Below are positions 25,553-38,500 of a DNA stretch of 64,000 nt, piece by piece. The DNA lies in contig NC_088335.1 in assembly GCF_036884655.1 (NCBI RefSeq), forward strand, positions 38,962,501 through 39,026,500, written 5' to 3'. This stretch comes from Musa acuminata AAA Group (lineage: Eukaryota; Streptophyta; Magnoliopsida; Zingiberales; Musaceae). The position numbers and the translations under genes are program-made. The notes under the pieces were generated by a model that saw only the letters and a program-made list of their open reading frames with translations, made no database searches and had not been told where the DNA came from. The first letter of the stretch is position 1. Each line of letters begins with the position of its first letter.

Positions 25553-28500
25553 ATGGCTTACTCCGGCATACATGAGGGTCATTCTATCACACGTCCACCC
25601 TTGTTTAATGGGTCGGATTATACTTATTGGAAGACTCGTATGAGGATCTTCCTCATTTCTATGGATTTCGAGCTTTGAACTATTGTTGAAAACGGATTTC
25701 AAAAATCTTCTCTTCCGATGAGCGAATGGAATGAATCGGAGAAGAAGGTTTTTGCTTTAAATGCAAAGGCTATGAATGCCTTGTTTTGTGCACTAGACAA
25801 AAATGAATTTAATCGTGTTTCAATTTGTGATTCAGCTTTTGATATTTGGAGAACTCTTGAGGTCACTCATGAAGGCACTAGCCGAGTGAAAGAGTCCAAA
25901 ATCAACATCCTTGTGCACTCTTACGAACTTTTCCGAATGAAACTAAGTGAGTCCATCGGAGACATGTACACCCGGTTCACGGATGTCATCAATGGACTCA
26001 AAGCTCTTGGTAAAGATTTTACCAACTTTGAACTAGTAACTAAAATCTTAAGATCCCTCCCTAAAAGTTGGGATCCAAAAGTTATGGCAATTTAAGAGGC
26101 TAAAGACCTTAAAACATTCCCTCTTGAAGAACTTATTGGGTCTCTAATGACCTACGAAATGACATGTCAAGCTCATGATGAGCTCGAGAACCCCCTTCCA
26201 AAGAACAGGAAGGATATGACACTCACATCACAAGAAGATCACTTGAAAGGAACATCAAGTGATGAGGACAGTGACAATGATATTGCACTTTTGACTCAAA
26301 AATTTAAAAAATATTTAAGAAAGAATAAATTTAAAAATAATACAAAAAATAAATTCGAACACAAGAAGGACCAAGTGATTTGCTATGAGTGCAAAAAACC
26401 GGGACACTACAAGAACGATTGTCCTCAAGCCAAAAAGAGAATATCAAAGAAGAAGGCGCTCAAGGCAACGTGGGATGATTCAAGCGCGTCCGAAGAAGAG
26501 GAGTCCAACACCGAGCAAGTTGCTCATTACGCCCTAATGGCCATCGGAGAAGAGGTAACGGATTTAATTGATGCAGATTTACCTTATCATGAATTATTAA
26601 ATGCTTTCCATGAGTTATTTGATGAATGTAAGACAATTAGTAGAAAATACAAATTGCTAAAAAAGGAGCATGATAGTCTCACTTGTGATATCGATAAATT
26701 AAAAACTAAATATCATAATAGTTTAGCTCCATGTATAAAATGTCATGATCTAGAATCTCTCCAAAAGGAAAACTTGCTACTTAAGGACACCTTGAAGAAA
26801 TTCAAGGTTGGTAGCAAATATTTGAACATGATCTTTACAAATAAGGGTCACGTTCCTAAAAGAAGTGGAATCGGATTTATGAGAAGTCCTCACCAAAATC
26901 CAACCACCTTCATTAAAGGCCCCATCTTACATGTTCGGCACCAAAGCAATTGCAACTTTTGTTGCAAATATGGACATAAAACTTATAAATGTCCATTCAA
27001 GAAAATTAGTCCGAACAAACTAATTTGGGTTCCTAAATGAACCATGATCAATTCTATGCAATATGATGAACAAGCTAAATCAGTTTTTAAGGCACCCAAA
27101 AGAAAATGGGTACCTAAAAATAATCCTTTCTTGTAGAAACATACACCATCACAAGCTAGGAGCAAGAGATGGTATCTAAATAGTGGATGCTCAAGACATA
27201 TGACTGGAGATCCATCTCATTTCTCTATGCTCACTAGCAAAGAAGAAGGGTCAATCACCTTCGGAGACAACAACCAAGGCAAAATCATTGGCAAGGGAAC
27301 CATAGGTAACAAATTAAATTTTTTTATTGATGATGTCTTACTAGTTGATGGATTGAAACATAATCTCTTGAGTGTTAGTCAATTATGCGATAAAGGTTAT
27401 ATCGTTAGATTTGAATCAAATGTGTGTATTATTGAAAAACCAAACCATAACATAACTATGATTGCATTAAAACAAAATAATGTCTACACCATCAACCTTG
27501 ATGAACTAAGTAATGAAATGTGCTTCTCCGCTTTAAATGATGATGCTTGGCTTTGGCATAGGAGACTAGGCCATGCAAGCATGAAACTAATATCTAAGAT
27601 CTCATCTAGAGAATTAGTGTGAGGAATTCCAAATATAAAGTTTATTAAGGACAAAGTATGCGATGCATGTCAACTAGGTAAACAAATAAAAACTAGTTTC
27701 AAACCAAAAACTCAAATTAGCACCACTAGACCATTACAATTGATTCATTTGGACTTATTTGGACCAATTGACACGACAAGTCTAGGAGGAAGCAAATATG
27801 CGTTTGTAATTATGGATGACTATACTAGATACACTTGGACATATTTCTTAGCTCACAAAAGTGATTGCTTCAAGTGTTTCTCTAAATTTTGTAAACTCAC
27901 TCAAAACGAAAAAGGTTTCATGATTTCATCAATTCGGAGTGATCACGGTGGCGAATTTCAAAACCATGACTTTCAAAATTTTTGTGAAGTTAATGGATAC
28001 AATCACAACTTCTCCACTTTGAGGAATCCCCAACAAAAAGGAGTAGTTGAAAGAAAAAATAAAAACCTACAAGAAATGGCAAGAACAATGTTAAATGAAC
28101 ATAGTCTACCCAAGTATTTTTGGGCCGAAGCCGTAAATACGGCTTGTTACATCATGAATAGGGTCCTAATAAGACCATCCCAATCAAAAACTCCCTATGA
28201 ATTATGGAATAACAAAAAACTAAATATTTCCTATTTTAAAGTTTTCGGTTGTGAATGCTTTATTTTGAATGAAAGGGATGCCTTAGGAAAATTTGATGCT
28301 AAATCCGATGAAGGCATCTTTCTTGGTTACTCTTCCGTTTCTAAGGCTTTTCGGATTTTTAACAAAAGAACCTTAGTAATAGAAGAGTCTATTCATGTAG
28401 TTTTTAATAAAATTTCTAATTTAAAGAAAAATAATTTTGATGATGATCTTGGTTTTGATCATTTGAATTTAAATGAACCCCCTCCTCAAAATAGCAACTT

Positions 28501-30133
28501 GGATGCACCTTCTTCCGAAATTTCCTTACCCAAGGAATGGAAGTATATAGATGCTCATCCAAAGGAGCTAATTATAGAAGATACATCAAAAGGGGTTCAA
28601 ACTCGTTCCTCTTTCAAGAATTTTTGTGCTAACGCTGCCTTCCTTTCTCAAATCGAACCTAAATACATTGACGAGGCCATAAAATAATTTTTGGGTTATT
28701 GCAATGTAAGAGGAATTGAATCAATTTGAGAGGAATAAGGTATGGAAGCTTGTTCCTAGACCTAGTGACCATTTAGTCATTGGTACTAAATGGGTCTTTA
28801 GAAACAAACAAGATGAAAATGGTATCGTGGTTAGAAACAAGGCTAAATTAGTAGCCAAAGGTTTCAACCAAGAAGAAGGTATTGATTACGAAGAAACCTT
28901 CGCTCCCGTGGCTCGATTAGAAGTCATAAGGATGCTCCTTGCCTATGCTAGTAGTAATAATTTTAAACTATTTCAAATGGATGTCAAAAGTGCTTCTTGA
29001 ATGGTTTTATTTCTGAAGAAGTATATGTCGAACAACCTCTTGGATTTGAAAATTTTCTTCTTCCTAATCATGTATTCAAATTGACTAAGGCACTCTATGG
29101 CTTGAAACAAGCTCCTAGAGCTTGGTATGAAAGGCTTAGTTCCTTTCTTATTTTAAATAATTTTACTAAAGGCAAGGTTGATACTACATTGTTTATTAAA
29201 CATTTTGAACATAATTTTCTTATTGTGCAAATTTATGTTGACGATATTATTTTTGGCTCTTCGGATGAATCACTATGTGAATCATTTGCCAAATGTATGA
29301 GTCATGAATTTGAAATGAGTTTAATGGGTGAATTAACTTTCTTTTTAGGATTACAAATCAAACAACTTAGGGATGGTATATTTCTTAACTAATCTAAATA
29401 TACATTAGAATTGTTAAAACAATTTAACATGGATAATTCAAAAGCAATAAACACCCCTATGAGTACTGCGACTAAGTTAGATATGGATGAAAATAGTGAA
29501 AATTTTGATCAAAAAACATATAGGGGAATGATAGGTAGTCTACTCTACCTCACCGCGACTAGATCGGATATTATGTTTAGTGTAGGACTTTACGTTAGGT
29601 TTCAATCAAATCCTAAATTATCTCATCTTAAAAGTGTTAAAAGAATATTTATGTATCTTAAAGGAACTCCAAATCTAGGACTGTGGTATCCAAAATATGA
29701 AAATTTCGATTTAATAGCTTATGCAGATGCCGATTTTGGCGGATGCAGGATAGATAAAAAAAGTACATCCGGAACATGCCAATTTTTAGGACATGCACTT
29801 GTTTCTTGGACTTCCAAGAAACAAAATTCAGTTGCACTATCTACGGCGGAAGCCGAATACATTGCTGCAAGTGCATGCTGTGCACAAGTTGTTTAGATGA
29901 AAAATACATTAGAAGACTATGGAATTCACTTTAAAAACATTCCCATAAAATGTGATAATACTAGTGCCATATGTCTTACTAAAAATCCAATTCAGCACTC
30001 TAGAACTAAGCACATCGACGTTAAGCATCATTTCATATGCGATCATGTCCTTAACAATGATATTGTTCTAGAATTCATTGACACAAAGCATCAATTAGCA
30101 GATATATTTACAAAAGCTTTGAATGAAGACTAA
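25553..30133 (+). pseudogene. Copia C gag-pol polyprotein pseudogene
   Basis: Opens MAYSGIHEGHS after the primer-binding site. Gag has the UBN2-type core, a CCHC knuckle CYECKKPGHYKNDC (about 26381), an acidic/coiled segment, and a second knuckle-like CNFCCKYGHKTYKC (about 26950). Protease region NSGCSRHMTG (about 27180). Integrase: WHRRLGHAS, CDACQLGK, DDYTRYTW, SDHGGEF, VERKNKN (27550-28080). RT: KWVFRNKQ (about 28790), YVDDI (29234-29245). RNase H: ALSTAEAEYIA, SRTKHIDVKHHF, ending ADIFTKALNED. It is broken by about seven lesions: stops in gag (near 25677 and 26093), near 27038, 27620, 29390 and 29894, and frameshifts near 28685 and 28993. Most stops are one transition away from a sense codon. 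Confidence 0.92.
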
Positions 30134-31113
30134 TTTGAATTCATTAGAAGGGAATTAGGTATGTTAAATTGTCCCTAAGAATAAACTTATTTGAATGGAT
30201 TTTCCGTAAAGTTTTTCATCCTCTCTCCGTTCCTCGATGAATCTGATCCTTCTCTTTCAATTCTAAATGACATGTTAAATTATCTTATCCTATCTTGAGT
30301 CAAACACCGCTCTCATCTGATCAAGATTAATGATTTTATGATATTTTGTGAATCTCAAAATTGATTTTGATGGCTTGATTATGAGTTTCAAGTTGACGAA
30401 TTTGAATGGATTTGTATTCGAATTATGATCTTGACTTATTGGAGTTACTACTTGAAAATTTTTTTATCACTATCTCTTCCTTGTACATCTACAATTTTTA
30501 TTATTTATAGAAAGAAGAGATTTGATAAAATGGATGAATGCTGAATTTTCCTTTAAAATGAACTATGCGTAAATATTTTAGCATACTTAATTTTGAATGA
30601 TAAAATTTTTATGATCAATGCTGAATTCCTGATGCTATAATCACAAATTATGTGCTTCAAGTCTCATTCCCTTTTTTTTTATGACAAAGGGGGAGAAAAG
30701 TGATGACTTGTACCATTTTAATAGCATGACTTATATGAATTGCAAAAGCTTGTGTGATATGAATGTCTTATATGCCTTGCAAAATCTTTGAGAATATCGC
30801 AAGATTAATTGATCATATTGAAAGCATGTCTAACATGTATATCATGAAATTCATGTTGAAAATCTTTATCTCCTATCGTAGTAAAAATTGTCTCTTATCA
30901 TTCGACTTGAAAATGATTTTCATCGAAGTTTCGCATTTACTTATGCTTAATGAGGATAACGATAAGTTCTACGGTTAGAACTTATCGGTTTATGCTTGAA
31001 TTCAATGGGATGGAATTCAAGTGTTTTTATCTTCTCATAATATGGCATATAGATAGGGAGAGTTATGTTTAACTCCGTCATCAATTGATTGTCATCGTAA
31101 AAAAGGGGGAGAT
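30134..31113. other. Post-pol non-coding stretch of element C
   Basis: About 1 kb, AT-rich, without a convincing ORF. It carries two purine tracts (about 30686 and 31099), the second directly before the 3' LTR. SIRE relatives may have an env-like ORF here; none is visible. Confidence 0.75.
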
Positions 31114-32346
31114 TGTTGAATCTCAAATTTTGATGATAAAATCAATTGATGGGTTAATTGATCTAATCCATATTATTAAGTTAAGTGTGCAGGATTAACT
31201 ATGATAACCAGAAAACATAAAGCAAGAATACCAGAGTCAAGTTCGATAGACGTTTAAGAGTCCGAAGAATCGTCGGAGATGCTGTTGGAACCAACCGAGA
31301 AGAAATCGGGAACCTGTCAGAATTTTTGAAAGTTCGCCGAAGAGATCGTCGGAGGTTTACGGAGATCACCGAGAAGGCTCGGCTACTCGTTAAAGTCATC
31401 ACAAGTTCAGGAGCTTGCTGGGAGTCCGTCGGAAGAAGTTCGTCGGAAAGCTCGTCGGAACAAGACTCGACGTTCGCGGTTGAAAACTTGCTTAGGATGT
31501 TTTTTGTTATGTAGTTTACTTGTAATTAGGATTAGGATTAAGAGATAATCCTATATCCTGGTTAGGGGTCAACTGGGCTCAAAATTAGACTTGGTTTAGG
31601 CTAAATTTGAAGCCCAACCAGTGAACCGAAGGGTCTGGCGGTGGCACCGCCCAGCACCCGAGAGCTGGGCGGTGGCACCGCTTGGTTGGGCGGTGGCATC
31701 GCTAGTCCACTGTCAGTGTCTGACACTGATAGGCGGTGGCACCGCCAGCATCGGGAACCCAAAGAGAATTCAAATTTTGGAGCCCAAATTTGAATCCTCT
31801 TGAGGCCTATAAATACCCCTCAAATCTCAGCTGAGATAACAACTTTTTGAGAAGCAATTGATCGAGAGAAAGGTCTTAGAAAAGTCTTTGCTAGTCTTGT
31901 TTTCGATTTGCTAGTGTTCACCTCCTTCTTTCTTGCTGAAAATCTGTAAGAGAGTGAACCGCTTGTAAAAAGTTGTAAGAGGGGTATTTACCCTTCCCCT
32001 TTAAGAGATTTGCTAGTGAAAGGTGGGAGCCTCATCGAAGAGGGGCCTCGCAAGTGGATGTAGGTCATTTGACCGAACCACTATAAAATCGGCATGATCT
32101 CTGGTTTGCATTTACTTATTATCATTTATATTACTGCAAACTATTTGCACTTTAATGCTCTACTTCTTTGTCTCCGTCTTACTTATCCCTTCAAGTTAAA
32201 ACGCAATCGAAACGGTTTCAAACGAAAACGTTGCTTTTATCGTACGAAGTTTCCGAAAGTGTTTAAATCGTCAAAAGTTTATCGCACTTTACCGCTGCAC
32301 TAATTCACCCCCCCCCCCCCCTCTTAGTGCCGCTCTGATCCTAACA
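31114..32346 (+). repeat. 3' LTR of element C
   Basis: 1233 bp. It carries four GGCGGTGGCACCGCC-type dyads (31637, 31668, 31689 and 31732; two of them mutated) instead of three, which accounts for most of its extra length. The first ~260 bases differ from the 5' LTR at 17 sites, all transitions. Confidence 0.95.
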
Positions 32347-32351
32347 AGATA

Positions 32352-33948
32352 AACATAGTCATATCTAGACAGATCATCTATAAATGTGATGAAATATTTT
32401 TCTCCACTAAAACAAGGAATATGGAGAGGTCCGCAGATATCAGTATAAATAATCTCAAGGAGTTCTTTACTTCTTGTGGCATTTTTCTCTATATGTTTAG
32501 TTTGCTTTCCCTTAATGCAATCTATATAAACATCAAAATCAGTGAAGTCTAAATGTTCCAAAATATTATCCTTCACTAATCTTTCAATTCTTTCCTTGGA
32601 GATATGCCTCAATCGTTTATGCCACAATATAGAAGATATTTCATTATTGAAACTACGTTTCAATCCAACATTTGATTGTAGGGTCATTAATGTCTTTGCA
32701 AACTCAAGATCCAAATGAATTCTGTATAAACCATCACAGAGAATTTCAGAACCAACTTTTATTGAATCATAAAACATACTGAGTTTGCCACTACCAAAAG
32801 AAAGACAATATCCGAACTCATCAATTCTAAAAAGAGAAACCAAATTTCTAGAAATTGTAGGAACATAACATGTGTCAACAAGATCCATCAAGTGACCTGT
32901 CTCTAAGCGTAGACGATAAGTTCTCATTGATATCACTTTCGCTTTAAAACGATTTCCCATAATGATGAATCTTTCATGTTCTTTTGGTTTTCGAATTGAA
33001 AGAAATCCCTGCATGTTATTTGTAACATGAGTTGAAGCACCAGAATCAATCCACCAAGTGTTAGAAGGAACTTCTATAATATTTGATTCGAAACACACAA
33101 AGGTCGAGTTAATACCTTTCTTTTCGAACCAAGTCTTACGTTTAATGCAATCCTTCTTCACGTGTCCTTTCTTGCCACAAAAAAAAGCACTTTACAATAA
33201 ATGCTTTCTTTTTATTAGTCCGTTTAATATTTCCAGACCCGGCAAGTTTCTTTGATTGATAATGCTTCAACTTTCTTTTCTTATTTCCAGCTCCTTGAGT
33301 AGTGGTCATGACATTATGTGAACTTTCCTGCCTTAATCTCAATTCTTCCTGAGCACACATGCTAGTCAACTCATTCAAGTCCCACTTATCCTTATTTGTG
33401 TTGTAGTGAATCTTGAATGGGCCAAACTGAGAAGGAAGAGAATTAAGAATAAATTGCACGAGGAAAGATTCATCAACATTCATACCTAATGTTTTAAGTT
33501 TTGCAGCTTTGTCAGTCATATTGAGGATATGATCCTGAATTCCTCGAGTGCCATCATACTGAGCCGTAGTCAATTCTTTCATTAATGTGCCAGCCAATGA
33601 CTTATCAGCAGATTTAAATATGTCTTCAATAACCTTTAAATATTCCTTTGCGCTAGTTGCAGTCGATAATGAAGTTTTTATGTTATTTGCAATTGTCATT
33701 CTTATAAACATTAAACTAAGTCTATCAGATCTTTCACAAACCTTCATTTCATTTACTTATTCTACAGTACTTATATCAGTCAATTTTGCAGGCTTTTCAA
33801 CAAGTAATGCTAAATCAAGATCTAATACACCCAGTGTGAATTGCACATGCTCTAACCATTCTGAATAATTTGATCCAGAGAATACAGGGACACTTGAAGC
33901 ATATGAATGTATATGCAGAAGTACCACTGCAAAAATATAGAATAACAT
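32352..33948 (-). pseudogene. Copia D gag, protease and integrase N-terminus
   Basis: Minus strand. Gag begins near 33900 (VPVFSGSNYSEWLEHVQF), continues through DILNMTDKAAKL-type sequence and ends in a basic knuckle region with a frameshift near 33150. Protease WWIDSGASTHVTNN lies at about 33050, and integrase zinc region LWHKRLRHIS plus TFIDDLSRYDY runs to about 32360, where element C interrupts. The other half of the integrase resumes at 24282. A stop near 33757 and the frameshift leave it inactive. Confidence 0.85.
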
Positions 33949-34470
33949 TAATGCTTTGAGTTTGTCAAAAATTGATGAACTATTGATATAATCTATATTA
34001 CACCTTTGGGTAAAATATTGATATATCTAGTGTTCACTCAAGAATATTTATAGAGGACTGATACCATCCTTGTGGAATAATGTTGTTACCTTTGGGTATA
34101 CAACCCTAAACTGTAAGGATATCCAAAAACAGTATCATCCTACCCCATCATATAATTATTTGAATTAGATTCTCCTTTGGGATTATCTAAATCTCTTAAT
34201 TATATGTGTCATTATGAATATTATTTCCTTAATATCATTTAGGACTAATTCCTTAATAGTATTTTATAAGTCATTAGTCTAGGTCACTTTGGTGGCTACA
34301 AGACTAATGCAATAATATAAAATAAAAATATCATATAAATGATAAAACTTTTATTGTAATTCATATCACAAAAGTCTATCATCCTAGGCCACTTTGGCAA
34401 CTACTAGTCAGATAAAACTTAGGGAAATGAATTACAAATAATATTTATCAATTTCTTTAATTTTTGCTAA

Positions 34471-34665
34471 GCAATTCAATAATAAAATAACCATAATAAT
34501 TATTGAATATTAATGCAAAGCAATTCAATAATAAATAACAATAATAATTATTGAACATTAATGCTAAGTAATTCAATAATAAATAAAAATAATAATTATT
34601 GAACATTAATGCAAAGCAGTTCAATAATAAATAACAATAATAATTATTGAATATTAAACAGTACA
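34471..34665. repeat. Four-copy ~48-bp tandem repeat in D leader
   Basis: Units begin GCAATTCAATAATAAA or close variants at about 34471, 34520, 34568 and 34616, each ending TAATTATTGAAYATTAATG. Spacing is 48-49 bp. It lies between the D primer-binding site and gag. Confidence 0.85.
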
Positions 34666-34687
34666 AAAACTCATATGATAATCATGA

Positions 34688-34967
34688 TAATATATAAATC
34701 ATGCCATGTGAAAGGTAAATATTATTTCACAATTTCATATATATACATACATATGAATAAATAAATAAAAGTCTAAAAATAATAATTAGATTTTTAATTT
34801 TATTTACCACATGTAAAATCAATAATTTATATAAATCATGCATTCATGTGAAAGGTATACATTATTTCACAATTTCATATATATACATGTGAATAAATAA
34901 ATAAAAGTCCAAAAAGCAATAATTGGATTTTAATTTTATTTATCACATGTAAAATCAATAATTCATA
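34688..34967. repeat. ~138-bp tandem duplication in D leader
   Basis: Two copies starting ATAAATCATG, both containing GTGAAAGGTA, TTATTTCACAATTTC, ATGAATAAATAAATAAAAG or a close variant, and CACATGTAAAATCAATAAT. Confidence 0.8.
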
Positions 34968-35339
34968 TGAGAAAACTATAAAGTAAACCATAATTTATAA
35001 TTTTTTTTAATCAAAAATTAAATCCAATCAAATAATCAAAAAAATATAATTATGATTAAAAATTAATCATAATTATAATAAATCATATTTATCAATTTAT
35101 AATTGAGAATATGAATTAAATTTCTTAATTTTGATAAAACCATAAATATTTGAAATGTTATAAATCAGAAATATGCGAATGGCAGAACTATAATTTTGGC
35201 ATAAATTAAACCCGAGGGTAAAATCATAAATATGCTGACAGAACAAAATCTGAAATTACTAAATTTATAAAGGGTAAAATTATAATTTTGCAAAACCCTA
35301 GTCTCGAGGGTAAAACCATAATTATGCCAAAAACCCTAA

Positions 35340-35576
35340 TCTAACTTCGTCGCCGCCACCTGCGCGAGCGGCGCTACCGCTGTGCGCGGTTGCGAGCTGC
35401 CGCTGTGCGCGGTCGCTGCCTCCACGGCGTTGCCGCTTGGGGCTGCTATTGCTCACGCGCGGTCGCTATGGCGATTCTTGCCCGCGCGTGGCTGCTGCTA
35501 GCGCGCGGCCGCCGCCTATGCACGGCCTACTCACGCACGGCCACCACCTAGGCTGTCTGCCTGCAAGTGGCCGACC
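35340..35576. other. GC-rich part of D leader
   Basis: Abrupt switch from AT-rich DNA to repeats of GCTGTGCGCGGT and CACGCACGGCC. It continues after element E at 40120-40260 as GGGATGGGTTCTGTGATACC repeats. Non-coding by appearance. Confidence 0.55.
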
Positions 35577-38500
35577 TGTCACGGACTTAGCTGGTTTTGC
35601 CTAAGTCGTGCGGCACCCTTGCGTGTCCGTCCGTAAAGGTAAGCCTCCCCGAAGCCTCCCATGTCCCTTAGGACCCACAAAAGAGAGAATGGGTTAGAGA
35701 AAATGCCTCATTCGGGATCCACAAGCAAACATTTCCGAAAACACTTCATAGATAATGCAAATTACAAACAGACTTTATAAGCTCTGAACAATTGCACAAT
35801 AAAAGGGTAAAATGGTCCATTATAGATCGAAAATCACTCGCACGTGTCCACATGACACAATCTTTATTTACAAGCCTAAAGCGGTCACCAACCTAACTGA
35901 AATGAAACTATTAAGCCTTCGGCCGTCCCTCTACATGTTGTACAAAGCATGAACATACCAAAAGACACGGACATACATAAGCATTACATCAAACATCCTG
36001 TTTAAAAGTTTGTCCGTGACATTCTCCCCCACTTATTCCTTCGACGTCCTTGTCGAAGCCTTTGTCGACACTGCAACTTCTCGCCTTTGCTGAGTCTTCA
36101 ATCTTCTGCTCCAGCTGCAATGCGTCTCTTGGCTCCCAACTGCTCTCCGCTACTGTTTTTGAGTAATTAAACCTTTGATCCGCCATGCTGCTTCAACTCA
36201 CCAATGACTCTGACTCTAGTGTGGGGTTAGCTGAGTTATGTTGATCCTTATTGATTCCTGCGGATCCTCCAAATGAAGGAAAAGACCATCCTTACTACGC
36301 TAGTCTCTCAAATGCCTCATGCTGTTTAAACTAGGTGGATGCTTGTTGGAGCTTTTAACGAGCATCGTCTCGCAAACTTCTGAAGTTTTGGATCCTTCCT
36401 CTACAAAATTTGCTCATTGACTATTCTTTCACTTAGTTGTCACATCTAAGTAGGTTCGCATCACTTCCGCTTTCGATAGGCGTTTTGTTGGAAAATGAAG
36501 CGGACAATCTACTCTTAGTAACACTGATCACCGTTGGTGAGGATTTGACAACTATTGTCTTCCATTATCTTCGAAGGGTCTTTGAACATATGCAAAGCTC
36601 CTCTGCTAGATAAATAAGAGAATTGGGGTATTCGGTTTCGCCCATTCTCTTAAGAGTTGAGAAGGCAAAGGTTACTTGACTTTGCCCGCCTCCTCGAGGT
36701 TGAACTCCATGCATCGATTTGGTTACTAGCCTTCACCTGCTCTTTGCTCACACTTCTAAAGCACTTGAAGTGTTTGCACTCCTTGAGTTGAGTTAGCTAC
36801 TGTGATTCACCTTCTCAATGCCATCGAACTTCTGGAATACAGGAAGTTTTCACCTCAACTTGGAGTAATTCTCTAATAGATTTGGTCGCCTCTCGGATAT
36901 ACCGTCTTCTCCATCAACCTTGCAGCCTACTCCCTTGAGTAGCGAAGGTACAGCACCGCGTACTGCCTGCTTCGTTCCTTGGTCGTGCACTCTTGCCTGA
37001 CCCAAAGTCCTTCACTTTTGGCTATCTTGATGAGAAACTCATTGACACCGGTCTTACGAAGTTCCTTGGCCTCTGCCCTTTAGCCTTGTCTCGGTACTTG
37101 GAGATTGCCTCTACATGCTCCACCTCCTCGGCCCCTTTCACGACCAAGCGCTCTCCCTCCATGAGAGTAACGGATCAATGACTTTCACGGAAGTCCCGCC
37201 TCTACGGTACCATGGCGCTGCCATGCCCATGGCCCTACTATCCGTCGCCTCGCATCTGCATCCCTTTTCTTCACGATCAGTAGATATGTCTCTGTGGCAC
37301 TCCTCTGAGTCCACCTCCATTCTAACTTATGCTTGATTTTGGGTAGCTAAGTCCCTCTGGACTCGTCGTCGCTTCCTCGCCCCTTTCGACCCCCTGCTCC
37401 AACACCTCTATGTTCTCCAAGCAGTCTGTTTGGTCGATGGAAAGACAGACTGCAACTCCCGTGCATGGCCTCTGCTATCACATTGTAGGGTTTGCACCGA
37501 TTCTGTTCTCCTTAGCTTCCTTGGAAGCAATGTTCGCTTACTCGACCTTGTCCTCTGACTTGCCGGGCTCCCTTAAGCGAATATACGCTCTTGAGCAGTC
37601 CAACTCTCCAACTGCTTCAATCATACCTCTATATGATCAAGTCCCTCCCATGGGACTCACTAGTACTTGCATTCGAACTTTTCCCTTAGTGGAACACAGT
37701 CCCCATATGCTGATGACCAAGGCTTTCATCCGATGCAAAATTTGATGCACGCACGGAAGACCTGACTCTACGGTACCATGGCCTTCACTCCTTAAATCCA
37801 TAGCCCTTCTTACCATCGTGTTGTTCACCGAAGTGGAGCTTCCAGTAGCTCTCGATCATACCTCTGTATGATCTAGTCCCTCACAGGACTAGATTGTGTG
37901 TACCACATTGCCACGAACTGTTCCACCATGATCCGCTGCACCATGTCGCCTCCTAGTGACATCGCTATTGCATTCTGATCCTTGTGGGATGAACTCGAAT
38001 TGTGAACCCTCCATGTGTGGCCTCTGCCAATACATCGCAGGGTCTCTTCCACCTTCGATTTTGTTCGCTCCTTTGGCAATCGACCTTCATCCACCCACTC
38101 TTGGGTCATACCTAGATGAAGCACCTCTCTAGGACAGTCCGTCGCCTAGTAGCTCCTGAAGTCCACCGACTTCACTGTAATTTGTGCACCATTGTCTGGA
38201 TCCTGGGCCTCTACCCTTACCAGCACAATCTCCGCTGCGCACCGCTTCCTTCATGACAACTTGAATGGCAACACTATGGCATATTCTTCAAGAGTACCCA
38301 CCTTTGAGTCCTCTTGCCCCGTGCTAAGGCCTTCTGAACCCAATTTCGCCTCCGCAAATTTAGTCGCCTTAGTTCCTCCATCAAATGCTTCTCCGAGATA
38401 AGGTGCATGTGCCCAGAAGCTTCTTTCGTCTTTTTCACCATGTAAGATGAGTCCACTCCGTCAAAATGAAGGACCCATGGAACAACATGATTCTACTCTT

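Larger units (their letters stand above)
24283..32346 (+). mobile_element. Copia element C (SIRE/Maximus-like), full-length but inactivated
   Basis: 8064 bp with LTRs of 1218 and 1233 bp, TG...CA ends, primer-binding site at 25503-25514, gag-pol 25553-30133, purine tract AAAAAGGGGGAGAT before the 3' LTR, and target duplication AGATA. A second purine tract (AAAGGGGGAGAAAA, about 30686-30699) lies in the 1-kb non-coding stretch after pol. Long LTRs, repeated purine tracts and an extended coiled gag point to the SIRE/Maximus lineage. No env-like ORF is seen. Confidence 0.95.
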
